This document shows, in pieces, positions 33,528-41,961 of a stretch of DNA of 64,000 nt. Source of the stretch: Neobittarella massiliensis (ex Bilen et al. 2018) (lineage in GTDB: Bacteria > Bacillota > Clostridia > Oscillospirales > Ruminococcaceae); contig NZ_OKQO01000001.1 in NCBI RefSeq assembly GCF_900289145.1, positions 434,001 to 498,000 on the forward strand, in the 5' to 3' direction. The number at the start of each line of letters is the position of its first letter. The first letter of the stretch is position 1. Under the pieces are notes generated by a model. It was not told where the DNA came from, searched no databases, and was given only the letters and a program-made list of their open reading frames with translations. The translations under genes were made by a program, and so were the position numbers.

Positions 33528-33824
33528 CAGCGCCAGCACCGCCGCCTTGGGGCGAAAGCCCACCGCCTGCTGTGTCGTCTGCCCGTCTTTGATCACCGCC
33601 AGCGTGGGTATGCTCATCACGCCAAACTGGCTGGCCAGCTGGGGCTGTTCGTCCACATTTATCTTGCACACCTTTACGTCGGGGCGCTCGGCGGCTACCT
33701 GCTCTATAATGGGTCCCAGCATCTGGCAGGGGCCACACCAGCTGGCCCAAAAGTCCACCAGTACCGGCCGGTCGGCCTGCAGTACCTCGCGCGCAAAATT
33801 TTCTCTCGTAACAGTTACAGCCAT
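33513..33824 (-). CDS. trxA: thioredoxin
   Basis: This 103-residue protein has the thioredoxin fold with the active site WASWCGPCQML and the cis-Pro segment GVMSIPTLAVIKDG. It reduces protein disulfides in the cytosol. Its end overlaps the end of the converging Crp-type gene by 15 bases, an arrangement that could allow antisense effects. GAAGGAGG precedes the ATG. Confidence 0.95.
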   Translation of the reverse strand: MAVTVTRENFAREVLQADRPVLVDFWASWCGPCQMLGPIIEQVAAERPDVKVCKINVDEQPQLASQFGVMSIPTLAVIKDGQTTQQAVGFRPKAAVLALLDGK

Positions 33825-33965
33825 GTTGCTGCCTCCTTCTCTTGTCTCTGGGGTGGGGGCCGATCGCCCGCCACTGTCTACATTGTACCACTTTTTAAAT
33901 GTCGCGCTGTGATCAGGTCACACACGCGTCCCTGTACCTCGGCCCGCATGTTTTTAGCCGGCACC

Positions 33966-34009
33966 CAAAAGGGGCGAGCGCATATTTTTGCGCTCGCCCC
34001 TTTTTTTCT
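33966..34009. terminator. terminator after the anti-sigma operon
   Basis: GGGGCGAGCGCA pairs with TGCGCTCGCCCC. TTTTTTT flanks it on the plus strand and TTTT on the minus strand. It lies 23 bases beyond the minus-strand operon end. Confidence 0.75.
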
Positions 34010-34031
34010 GTCTGTTGCCCTGTGGCGGCGA

Positions 34032-35009
34032 TCACCGCTTTTTGGGCGTCCGCCGGCGCAGTAGCCCCGCCTCTATCAGCGCCGCCCCCACCGCGCCGCC
34101 CACCAGTAAAATAAGCAGGTAGGTGTTGGCATTCACCAGCGCGTCGGTGTGCCAGTGCCACAGGTCGGCCCGCAGCAAAGTCAGCTCCCGCTCTCCGTAC
34201 AGGATCCAAAAAATCACGTCCTGGATGGTGCTGCCAAATATCGCCACCGCCGCTGTACAGATGCCGGCCCGGGTAAGCCCGCTGGCCGGCAGGTAGCGGA
34301 TGGCCAAAAACAGCAGCCAGGCAAACAGCGCGCACACGGTGGTGATGAGCAGCGCCGGCCGCCAGTAGTCCGCCGCCCCGCTGTAGGCCCCACACACCGC
34401 GATCACCGCGTATAAAAGAAGCGTGTCCACCGCCATCACCAAAAGTGCCCGGTGCCGCGCCGGTGCTCCGCGCAGCGGCAGCTGTCTTGCCACCATCGGT
34501 AAAAATACCGCCGCCAGCCCAAACAGCACCGGTACCGCCGCCACCCAAAACCAGTCGCCGCCGGCATACAGGCAGCAGCAAAGCAGCAGTACAAGCAGGC
34601 TGCAGGTAAAGCCGCAAAGCGTCCACAATCCCTTTTTTCGCACAGCCAGCAGCGGTACCGCCGTCAGCGAGGCAAATACCGCCATCGCCGCCAACACGAT
34701 AAAAAACCAGTCCAGTGCGTGGCCGGTGACAATGTTCACCACCAGGCAGGCCAGCAGCGGTACCAACAGCGCGCAGCCGCCGATCAGCACCGCCTTTTTT
34801 TTCAGGTGGTCGCCATAGTGCGCGATCACCTGCTCCCGCTCTCTTTGCAACTGGCCGCTGTAGGGGTCCTCGCCCATCGCCGCCAGCGTCTGGCGGCAGG
34901 CGGGGCAGGCGGCCAGGTGCTCCTCTACCGCCGCCCTGCTCGGCGCGCTGCAGGCGCCGTCGTAATACAGCGGCAGCAGGTCTTTTATCAGTTCACAGGA
35001 ATATCTCAT
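34032..35009 (-). CDS. zinc-finger anti-sigma-like membrane protein
   Basis: The 325-residue protein starts with a zf-HC2-type anti-sigma domain: CELIKDLLPLYYDGACSAPSRAAVEEHLAACPACR (residues 4-38). Eight or so membrane helices follow (about 70-310). Its ATG overlaps the stop of the sigma-factor gene (ATGA), so the two are translationally coupled. It probably holds the ECF sigma factor at the membrane until a signal arrives. The signal is unknown. Confidence 0.85.
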   Translation of the reverse strand: MRYSCELIKDLLPLYYDGACSAPSRAAVEEHLAACPACRQTLAAMGEDPYSGQLQREREQVIAHYGDHLKKKAVLIGGCALLVPLLACLVVNIVTGHALDWFFIVLAAMAVFASLTAVPLLAVRKKGLWTLCGFTCSLLVLLLCCCLYAGGDWFWVAAVPVLFGLAAVFLPMVARQLPLRGAPARHRALLVMAVDTLLLYAVIAVCGAYSGAADYWRPALLITTVCALFAWLLFLAIRYLPASGLTRAGICTAAVAIFGSTIQDVIFWILYGERELTLLRADLWHWHTDALVNANTYLLILLVGGAVGAALIEAGLLRRRTPKKR

Positions 35010-35485
35010 TCGCTCTCCATCCTCTCGCGCAGCTTCAGTCGGGCGCGGTGATAGGTCACCCGGGCCCAATTCTCGCTCTTTTCAAACAGAGCACCGATCT
35101 TTTTAAACGGCAGCTCGCCAAACACCCACAGCCCAAACACCTCTTTATACGGTTCCTCCAGCTGGTGCAGTACCTGGTGGATGCGAAACGACAGTTCCTC
35201 GTCTGCCAGTGCCTCGGCCATGTCGCCGTCCGCCGCCACCTGCTCTGGCAGGTCGCCGTCCCGCCGCCGTTTGCGGCAAAAGTCCAGGTACAGATTTTTA
35301 GCTATAGCACACAGCCAGGTCAGCGTGGCCGCCGCACCGCGGTAGCCGTGCGCGGTGGTCATCACTTTAAAAAAAGTCTTTTGGGTGATCTCCTCGGCCA
35401 GCTGCCGGTCTTTGCCCAGGGTCATCACATAACTGTATACCTGCATGTAGTAGGTGTTGTAGAGCTGCTCAAACTCAGTATCCAA
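35006..35485 (-). CDS. ECF-type RNA polymerase sigma factor
   Basis: The 159-residue protein has sigma region 2 (FEQLYNTYYMQVYSYVMTLGKDRQLAEEITQKTFFKVM, TWLCAIAKNLYLDFCRKRR) and region 4 (LHQLEEPYKEVFGLWVFGELPFKKIGALFEKSENWARVTYHRARLKL). It directs RNA polymerase to a stress regulon. TTG at 35485 was chosen because GAGGAGG lies seven bases upstream and it matches the family N terminus. It is coupled to the downstream anti-sigma gene. Confidence 0.92.
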   Translation of the reverse strand: MDTEFEQLYNTYYMQVYSYVMTLGKDRQLAEEITQKTFFKVMTTAHGYRGAAATLTWLCAIAKNLYLDFCRKRRRDGDLPEQVAADGDMAEALADEELSFRIHQVLHQLEEPYKEVFGLWVFGELPFKKIGALFEKSENWARVTYHRARLKLRERMESE

Positions 35486-35866
35486 ATCACCACCTCCTCT
35501 CCGGCCAGTCTCACCGGTTAGACGTCCCAGCGCCGCTTTCGTTACAGCTTTTGGCAATAATTTTTTTGCGGCCGCGCCCAGTATCTTTATACCCCCACAT
35601 ATCTGCTGTTTTTAGATCCTGCACACAGCAAAGTGGGCGCACTGCCGCTAGCTGCCCCCCACCCGGCCACTTTTGCACGGGTATTTGCTCCGCCGGCTAT
35701 TGCCGCCCCCGCCACCATGCGGCGCAGCTTCCCCGGGCGTGGCACCATATCTGCCCCGCCACTGTCACCGCCACCCGGCGGTAGGCGCTGCGCATAAATA
35801 GGGGAGGGGAGATCACCCGGCCCCGCGGCCCGCAGTCCCCCCTCGGTATCCCGCCGTCAGCAGCGC
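35486..35866. other. 381 bases without a gene
   Basis: This holds the upstream region of the sigma operon and the downstream region of the MATE gene on the same strand. I see no clear promoter, terminator with a U tract, or RNA. Confidence 0.4.
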
Positions 35867-37216
35867 TCACCGCTGCCGCGCCGTTGCCGGTTCTCCGGTC
35901 AGCGCCCGGGTATAGATGCGTATCAACCCAATGGCTGCCACCGCCACCACCAGCTCGGTCACCGGCATGCACGGCCACAGCGCTGCCGGCCCAAACACCG
36001 CCGGCAAAACACAGATGAGCGCCCCGCTCACCGCCGCCCCCCGAGCCACCGATATCCAAAATGAGGCCCGCGGCCGCATCAGCGACTGAAAGTAGTAGGT
36101 CGAAAACACATTCAGCGGCAGCAGCAAAAACGAGATCCCGTAGCAGCGCATGATGCTCGGCGCGATCTGCAGCACCGCCGGGGTAGGGGCCATAAAAATG
36201 CGCACGAGACCGGTGGGGAAGAGCCACATCACCGCCGTCCACGCCAGCCCAAACACCGCCACTGTATACAGTGCGTAGCGCAGCACCTGCTGCATGCGCT
36301 GCCAATTGCCGGCGCCGTAATTGATCGAAAATATGGGCTGTGCCGCCTGGCCCACACTGTAGGCACAGCACTGCACGATGGTGCTGATATTCACGATCAC
36401 CCCGTATACCGCCAGCGCATCCGCACCCAAATAGCGCATGATTTGGCGGTTAAAGAGCATGGTCAAAAAGCCCATGGCCACATCGATAAAAAAGGTCGAG
36501 AACCCGGTGGTGCCGATGCGGCGCAGCTTGTCCCCCAGCTGGCCGGTGCGCACCAGCCGCAGCGTGTTTTGGCGGGTAAAAAAGTGCACCGCCATCACCA
36601 GGGTAGTCAGCACCGCGCACAGCGCCGTAGCCAGGCCAGCACCCATTGCGCCCATGTCCAGCAAAAAGACAAAGGCGTAGTCGCCGACAACGTTTACCGC
36701 CCCGCCGGCCAGCACCGCCGCCGTGGCCAATCCCGGCGCTCCGTCGTTGCGCAAAAAGGCAGCCAGCATCTGGTTTACCATGTATAGCGGCACCACAAAT
36801 TTAATGGGCAGCAGGTACTGCCGCGCAATGGGCAGTATCTCGCCGCTGGCGCCAAAAAGCTCAAGCAGCTGCCGGTCAAACAGCACCACTGCCGCCCAGC
36901 ACACCGCCGCCAGTACCGCAGTGCCGATACAGGCGGCGGTAAAATACTCGTTTTCCCGCTCACCGTCGCGGCTCGCCCGCCCCTTGGCCGTGCCGTACAG
37001 CACCGACCCGCCGATCCCGGTCAGCAGGCCCAGGCTGTAGATGATGTTCCAGATGGGGGCCACCACCGCCAGCGCCGCTGTACCTATGGGCCCCTGGTAC
37101 TGCCCCACCATCGCCATGTCCACCAGCCCGTAGATCGAGCCGATCATGGCGCTGCCAAAAGCGGCCGCCAGGTACTTTTTATAAATGTGTCTTACATCTT
37201 GGTGTAAAAGGTCCAT
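35867..37216 (-). CDS. MATE family exporter
   Basis: The 449-residue protein has twelve membrane segments and MATE signatures (GSIYGLVDMAMVGQYQGPIGTAALAVVAPIWN; QAAQPIFSINYGAGNWQRM). It exports drugs or cationic metabolites. ATG start with GGAGGAGG upstream. Its roughly 190-base leader contains a complete terminator hairpin, so expression is probably controlled by attenuation. It differs clearly from the MATE gene at 18.9 kb. Confidence 0.9.
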   Translation of the reverse strand: MDLLHQDVRHIYKKYLAAAFGSAMIGSIYGLVDMAMVGQYQGPIGTAALAVVAPIWNIIYSLGLLTGIGGSVLYGTAKGRASRDGERENEYFTAACIGTAVLAAVCWAAVVLFDRQLLELFGASGEILPIARQYLLPIKFVVPLYMVNQMLAAFLRNDGAPGLATAAVLAGGAVNVVGDYAFVFLLDMGAMGAGLATALCAVLTTLVMAVHFFTRQNTLRLVRTGQLGDKLRRIGTTGFSTFFIDVAMGFLTMLFNRQIMRYLGADALAVYGVIVNISTIVQCCAYSVGQAAQPIFSINYGAGNWQRMQQVLRYALYTVAVFGLAWTAVMWLFPTGLVRIFMAPTPAVLQIAPSIMRCYGISFLLLPLNVFSTYYFQSLMRPRASFWISVARGAAVSGALICVLPAVFGPAALWPCMPVTELVVAVAAIGLIRIYTRALTGEPATARQR

Positions 37217-37309
37217 CCTCGTCCTCCTCCCAATATCCCCGGTGCCATATGTCCTGTCCAGCGGCGCCGGGGCCGTGTTTGCCCTGCTGCTCTCCCGCCC
37301 ATGGGCGTC

Positions 37310-37407
37310 AAAAAAAGGCCGGGTAAAGCAGCAGGTATCTCAACCTGTCACCTTATCCAGCCTAACCGTTTCCTACGAACGGGCAGCCCTCCGCGTGAGC
37401 AATAGCT
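37310..37407 (-). promoter_or_regulatory. attenuator-like leader of the MATE gene
   Basis: From the promoter at 37408-37436 the minus-strand RNA would contain GGGCTGCCC and CCGTT/AACGG hairpins. It then forms a 12-bp stem GGCTGGATAAGG with CTTTACCCGGCC (one mismatch), topped by CAGGT/ACCTG and followed by seven U (37310-37362). The gene starts about 95 bases beyond. A nine-codon reading (TTG to TAG) precedes the hairpins. This is either a riboswitch or leader-peptide attenuation. I recognise no known ligand-binding consensus. Confidence 0.6.
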
Positions 37408-37436
37408 ATCATAGCACACTGCTGCCGGGTTGGCAA
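37408..37436 (-). promoter_or_regulatory. promoter of the MATE gene leader
   Basis: Read on the minus strand, TTGCCA and TATGAT are separated by 17 bases, placing the start just before the attenuator hairpins. Confidence 0.65.
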
Positions 37437-37473
37437 TATGTGTATTGTGAATAGATGCTTTTTTGCACCGGTC

Positions 37474-38265
37474 CTATTCCTGGCCGATCTCCCATTTCTC
37501 CAGTGCCGTGGTGTAAGCGCTCGAGCCCATGTATTTGCCGATAGCTTCGTTTACCGCCCCCATCAGGTCATCGTGGCCCTTCATGGCGATCACGTGGGTG
37601 CCCTCGGTGGCCATGATCTCCTCGATCTGCGCCAGATCGTCGTTGGCAGAAATATAGCCCTTGGCCACCTGGTCGTTACAGGCCACCGCGTCGATGGCCC
37701 CGCTCTGCAGCGCTGCGAACATGATGTTGTAGTCGCCGGGGTTCGAGAACACACCTTCCGGCACCGCCTTCATGGCCGCCTCCTCACAGCTGGTGCCGGT
37801 ACCGGCGCCGATCTTTTTGCCCGCCAGCTGCGACAGCTGGGTAATGCCCGAGTTCTTGGTCACCACCATCACCTGGTCGGTCTCGATGTAGGGGTCGCTA
37901 AACAGTACGTCGCGGTCTGCCTTGTAAGCGAAAGCCGAAACACCAATATCCACCTGGCCCATCTGTACCGCCGTCACGATCTGCGAGAACTCCATCTGTT
38001 TGATCTCCAGTTCCAGCCCCATCAGTTCGGCCAGCTCTTTGGCCATGTCCACGTCAAAGCCCTCTATCTCACCGCTGGCATTCAGCGACTCGTAGGGCGG
38101 GTAGTCGCTGCACATGCCCACCACCAGCTTGTCTTTGCTAATGAGCTGCTTCTGCCAGCTCTCCTGCGCACCGCTGTCGGCGGCGCCTTTGCCGTCGCCG
38201 CAGGCACAGAGCAGCACAGCTGCTGCCATGAGTAAAGTCAGTACTTTCAGCAAATGTTTTTTCAC
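37474..38265 (-). CDS. amino-acid ABC transporter substrate-binding lipoprotein, orphan
   Basis: The 263-residue protein has a signal peptide with lipobox VLLCAC (Cys at about residue 22) and a type II periplasmic-binding fold of the SBP_bac_3 family: LVVGMCSDYPPYESLNASGEIEGFDVDMAKELAELMGL, VDIGVSAFAYKADRDVLFSDPYIE. Such proteins bind polar amino acids. No permease or ATPase gene is adjacent, so it either serves a transporter elsewhere or acts as a sensor. The start is GTG, after TAGGAGG. Confidence 0.9.
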   Translation of the reverse strand: MKKHLLKVLTLLMAAAVLLCACGDGKGAADSGAQESWQKQLISKDKLVVGMCSDYPPYESLNASGEIEGFDVDMAKELAELMGLELEIKQMEFSQIVTAVQMGQVDIGVSAFAYKADRDVLFSDPYIETDQVMVVTKNSGITQLSQLAGKKIGAGTGTSCEEAAMKAVPEGVFSNPGDYNIMFAALQSGAIDAVACNDQVAKGYISANDDLAQIEEIMATEGTHVIAMKGHDDLMGAVNEAIGKYMGSSAYTTALEKWEIGQE

Positions 38266-38331
38266 AGTTCTCTCTCCTCTATCTCTACAGCGCCGGGCCA
38301 GCTGCCCGGCTGCCGGCTCTCATTTTATACC

Positions 38332-38439
38332 CTACAGTCGCACAAAATGCCGTCTTCGCAGTCTCATAGCGGGGGCTCGGTCATATCTCGGTAGCGGGTA
38401 TCTTGCGCCCATGTTGGTCTCACCGTGTATCGTCTTCAA
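38332..38439 (-). CDS. possible 35-residue Arg-rich leader peptide
   Basis: A TTG start seven bases after GAGGAGGG opens a 35-residue frame ending in TAG, 67 bases upstream of the substrate-binding gene. It contains eight Arg, ending MRLRRRHFVRL. The Arg codons are four AGA, three CGA and one CGG, with no CGC, unlike neighbouring genes. A GC hairpin (CAGCCGGGC/GCCCGGCGCTG) separates it from the main gene. Arginine-linked attenuation is possible; a chance frame remains possible. Confidence 0.35.
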   Translation of the reverse strand: MKTIHGETNMGARYPLPRYDRAPAMRLRRRHFVRL

Positions 38440-38474
38440 AAAGGTGCCCTCCTCTGTGTGTTGGTATATGAATA

Positions 38475-38503
38475 TATATACTATACAATTCATAATTTGT
38501 CAA
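38475..38503 (-). promoter_or_regulatory. promoter of the leader peptide and substrate-binding gene
   Basis: Read on the minus strand, TTGACA and TATATA are separated by 17 bases in an AT-rich block. Confidence 0.65.
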
Positions 38504-38567
38504 TAAAAATGCAAAAATATTTTAAATATACGAAATATTATACAATATCGTATACATATATACACCC

Positions 38568-39912
38568 GCTTTTGGCACTGGTGTCCCAAAGCACCCCCGA
38601 CCGCCAGCCTCGCCAGCACCCAGCCCACACGTTGCAAAAAGCATCCGGGCGCACTCGAAAAAACATCTGCCACCCACCCCGTACCGCCACCGTGTACACT
38701 AAAAAATAAAGCTGGTCGTCCAATCGCAAAGCATTGACCGCTGTCTAGTCACCCATATACCAGCGGCCGCACCCCCGACCGACAGTTTCCGCTGCCGGAA
38801 AAAACTGTTTTATACAGGATTATTCGCAATGCATATCTACGCATGCCCGCCTTGGGTCACCGGTATTTCAAAGCACCACTCCCGACCAGTAGCCCCCGCC
38901 AGCACCCAGCCCACACAGCAAAAAAACGGCCATGCGCACCCGGCAAAATATCTGCCGCCAACCCCGCACCGCCACCGTGTTACACTTAAAAAATAAGGCC
39001 GGTCGCCCAAGTAGCAAGATCCGTCCACCGCCTGACCGCCATATACCCACTGCCGCGCCATTCAGTCAATAGTTTCTACCGCCGAAGAAACGGTCTCATA
39101 CAAGATTGTCCAGTAATACGTATATGTGCCTGATTCAGGTTACCAGTGCCCAAAGCATCACCCCGGCCGGCAGCTCCGCCACTACTCAGCCCGAACAGTA
39201 AAAAAGCATCCTGACGCGCCCGGCAAAACATCTGCCACTCACCCCGTACTGCCACTGTGTTATACTAAAAAAGCTGGTCGCCCAAACACAAAAGCCCGTC
39301 TGCCGTCTCGATTGGCAGTCTCCACCGCCAGGGAAAACTGTAATACAGGACTATCCGGTATATGCGCACATTCGCATATGTATGTGCCTTTGGACACCAG
39401 CACTTCAAAGCGCCACCCCCGACCAGCAGCCCCTCCGCCGGTACCCAGCCCACACAGCAAAAAAACGGCCATGCGCACCCGGCAAAATATCTGCCGCCAA
39501 CCCCGCACCGCCACCGTGTTACACTTAAAAAATAAGGCCGGTCGCCTAAGTAGCAAGGCTTGTCCGCCATATACTTCCTGCCACACCTCTGATCAGTAGT
39601 CTCTACTGCCGGGGAAAACCGTTATGCAAGACTATCCGGTATATGCGCACATTCGCATATGTGCGTGCCTTTGGACACCGGTATTCCAAAGTGCCACCCC
39701 CGATTGACAGCCCCGCCAGTACCCAGCCCACACAGCAAAAAAACGGCTATGTGCACCCCGGCAAAACATCTGCCGCCCAACCCCGTACCGCTACCGTGTA
39801 TACTTAAAAAATAAAGCCGGTCGCCCAAGTAGCAAGATCCGTCCACCGCCTGGCGGCCATATACCCACTGCTGCGACTCATCCGGCAGTATCCACCACCG
39901 GGAGGTATCGTA
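38568..39912. repeat. five tandem copies of a ~282-bp repeat
   Basis: The anchor CAAAGYRCC occurs at 38587, 38869, 39151, 39406 and 39687, giving periods of 282, 282, 255 and 281. Copies 2 and 4 are nearly identical over more than 100 bases (about 38900-39011 and 39442-39552); copies 1 and 3 are more diverged. Every copy has a poly-A/GCGCACCCGGCAAAA block, a TGTTAYACT element that looks like an extended -10, a CCGGTCGCC block and, in copies 3 and 4, a GCGCACAT/ATGTGCG hairpin. Short minus-strand frames in each copy are shifted between copies, so I treat the array as noncoding. The last copy runs into the ribosome binding site of the next gene. Confidence 0.9.
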
Positions 39913-39914
39913 TC

Positions 39915-40475
39915 ATGTGTGAACTAATGCATTTTATCAGCCGTCAAGACTTCCGCCGTTGGCTCTCCGAGCACTGCCACTCGGGAACTGGTGTCTGGCT
40001 GCTGCTGGGCAAAGCAGGCGGCCCCAATACCATCAGTGCCAGCGACGCGCTGGAAGAGGCGCTCTGCTTTGGCTGGATCGACGGCCAGATGCAGCGCATC
40101 GACGATAAGCGCTATAAAAAGTATTTTGCCGAGCGCCGCAATAACAGTAAATGGTCGGCCAAAAACAGAGCGCTGGCCCAAAAGCTGCAAAAACAGGGCC
40201 TCATGACCCCAAGTGGCCTTGAAAAGATCCAGCTAGCCCAGCAAAATGGCCAGTGGAGCGCCCCGCCCCCACCGCCGGTCACCAGTGAGCAGATCGGTAT
40301 CCTGTCCACTCTGTTACAGGCCTACCAGCCGGCACACACCAACTTTTTGGCCATGTCTCCGTCGGTACAAAAAACATACGCCCGGGCGTATTTCAGCGCC
40401 AAAACCGCGTCTGGCCGCGCCCGGCGCCTGTCGTGGATGGTCGATCGGCTCAATAAAAATCTAAAGCCCATGTAA
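39915..40475 (+). CDS. YdeI/OmpD-associated family protein
   Basis: The 186-residue protein starts with FISRQDFRRWLSEHCHSGTGVWLLLGKAG and has SDALEEALCFGWIDGQMQRIDDKRYKKYFAERRNNSKWSAKNRALAQKL and a C-terminal ARRLSWMVDRLNKNLKPM, all typical of the YdeI/OmdA family. Relatives have been linked to peptide-antibiotic tolerance; the biochemical role is unknown. Its ribosome binding site GGGAGG is formed by the last unit of the 282-bp repeat array. Confidence 0.85.
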   Translation: MCELMHFISRQDFRRWLSEHCHSGTGVWLLLGKAGGPNTISASDALEEALCFGWIDGQMQRIDDKRYKKYFAERRNNSKWSAKNRALAQKLQKQGLMTPSGLEKIQLAQQNGQWSAPPPPPVTSEQIGILSTLLQAYQPAHTNFLAMSPSVQKTYARAYFSAKTASGRARRLSWMVDRLNKNLKPM

Positions 40476-40641
40476 AGCTATCTCACCCAGCGCCTCTCTC
40501 ACCGTCCCCTACTGCTGCCTGCTTTCCCGCAAACAGCAAACAGTAAGCGGTGAATAGTGAACAGCAAACAAAATAGCCTTTAACTGCCGTCAAAGTAAGT
40601 ATTTACCAGTACCTTGTCCGCGGCAACTGCCCAATGTCCCT
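40476..40641. other. intergenic tract with short degenerate repeats
   Basis: The segment near 40530-40570 repeats CAAACAGTAAGCGGTGAATA-like units, similar to a tract near 13420. No gene is seen. Confidence 0.35.
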
Positions 40642-40682
40642 TAAAAAACAACGAGAGCAAAGGCGCTCCACCTCTGCTCTCC
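40642..40682 (-). terminator. minus-strand terminator downstream of a gene remnant
   Basis: On the minus strand GAGAGC pairs with GCTCTC and runs into GTTGTTTTTT. It would serve the decayed gene at 40837-41322. Confidence 0.55.
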
Positions 40683-40836
40683 AGGTCCCTGTATCACTGT
40701 ATAAGAATATTCTGTATCGCTGCTTGCAGCATATATGTCCAGGTCTCTATCGTGCATACTTTTGCATCATTTGCTTTGTCGCCGAGTAGTTTTTTACTCC
40801 TTGCACGTCAAGTAATAACGGGTTTTACGCAACAAG

Positions 40837-41322
40837 CTAAACGAACAGTTTAGGTGCTCCATCCCAGTTCAGAACACCCCCTTTATCCCAAAGTATCCAA
40901 CCGAGTTGTTCAAACATAAAGTTGCTTTTTGCCGAATTGTGCGCCAACGAAGTTGTTGCCCAGATTTCTGGGGTGTTTTTCCTCCCAATAAACTGGAGCA
41001 GATGTAATCGATAGTCGGCTGGTATTCCCAATCAGCTATATGACAGGCGTCCGTCTTCCAAGGCACCGGATACGAAAATGCATCTGGGATCAATTCCAAC
41101 ATCGCGCGCAATCGTCCCGGGGTCAGCAAGTGTTTTCCAGAGTCCCTGTCAATAGATCCATCTCTAGAAAATTGTCCTTCTTTGCTCTGATCGTATACTC
41201 CTGGCCCGCGGCCCTAACAGGGGTAAAGGAGTTCTTTTTGTCTATAGGCACCTTAGCAGCGGAGCGGTCCTATCATTTAAAGATCTGTCCGCCTGCAGCA
41301 GGCCTATCTGGTCATCACTCAT
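40837..41322 (-). pseudogene. probable decayed gene, unidentified
   Basis: An ATG at 41322 with GGAGAG upstream opens MSDDQIGLLQADRSLNDR but soon meets a stop. Protein-like segments continue in shifted frames: NSFTPVRAAGQEYTIRAKKD, then LTPGRLRAMLELIPDAFSYP, then FMFEQLGWILWDKGGVLNWD, ending in TAG at 40837. The total span, 486 bases, is a multiple of three, as if offsetting frameshifts broke a gene of about 161 residues. A terminator follows. I do not recognise the family, and random frames cannot be excluded. Confidence 0.35.
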
Positions 41323-41496
41323 AATATCTCTCCACATCCCACACCAACACGCCAATGAATATTTTAATATGACACTAAATCGCAGATATCGCATGGTTCA
41401 GGTGCAGCTTATATGTCGGCACACAACAGGGCCTTGGCTGTCGCCTAATATCCACCAGGTAGCTGCTATCTCCCACCCCGCCTCCATATCCGCCCC
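41323..41496. other. intergenic, nothing recognised
   Basis: I see no gene or structured element between the remnant and the HxlR promoter. Confidence 0.4.
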
Positions 41497-41525
41497 TTGT
41501 CACCACCCACCAGCCCGCCTATAAT
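41497..41525 (+). promoter_or_regulatory. promoter of the HxlR-S66 operon
   Basis: TTGTCA and TATAAT are separated by 17 bases. The leader of about 80 bases ends in a strong ribosome binding site. Confidence 0.75.
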
Positions 41526-41607
41526 AGATGTGCAGGATCTTCGTTTTAGTATCTTATCAAAACTGTGTGTTCAGCAGCTTTTTTTAAAGAAAGGATAGGG
41601 AGCACCC

Positions 41608-41961
41608 ATGACCGAAAAAGAATTGCCCGCCTGCCCGGTTGAGACAACGCTCATGCTCATCAGCGACCGCTGGAAAGTACTCATCATTCGCGATCTGCTC
41701 GCCGGCACCAAGCGCTTTGGGCAGCTTAAAAAATCTATCGGCAAAATATCGCAGAAGGTGCTCACTGCCAACCTGCGGGCCATGGAGCAGAGCGGTCTGG
41801 TCAGCCGCAAAGTCTACGCCGAGGTCCCGCCCCGGGTCGAGTACACGCTCACCGCTACCGGTTACAGCCTTAAACCGGTGCTGGATGCCATGGTCGATTG
41901 GGGTAGCAGCTATCAGCAAAAGGTGGCCACCCACCAAAAAGAGGGATCGCCATGCAGTTAA
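41608..41961 (+). CDS. HxlR-family transcriptional regulator
   Basis: The 117-residue winged-helix protein shows CPVETTLMLISDRWKVLIIRDLLAGTKRFGQLKKSIGKISQKVLTANLRAMEQSGLVSRKVYAEVPPRVEYTLT, the HxlR signature. The Cys near the start is the conserved redox-sensitive position in several family members. It overlaps the downstream peptidase gene by ten bases and probably regulates the pair. Confidence 0.93.
   Translation: MTEKELPACPVETTLMLISDRWKVLIIRDLLAGTKRFGQLKKSIGKISQKVLTANLRAMEQSGLVSRKVYAEVPPRVEYTLTATGYSLKPVLDAMVDWGSSYQQKVATHQKEGSPCS

Noticed and set aside
38538-39846. Minus-strand proteins encoded in each repeat unit
   Set aside because: The open frames differ in length and phase between copies, have no ribosome binding sites and are dominated by translated repeat sequence.
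38568-39912. CRISPR array
   Set aside because: The units are about 282 bases with the whole unit repeated. There are no short direct repeats separated by unique spacers and no cas genes.
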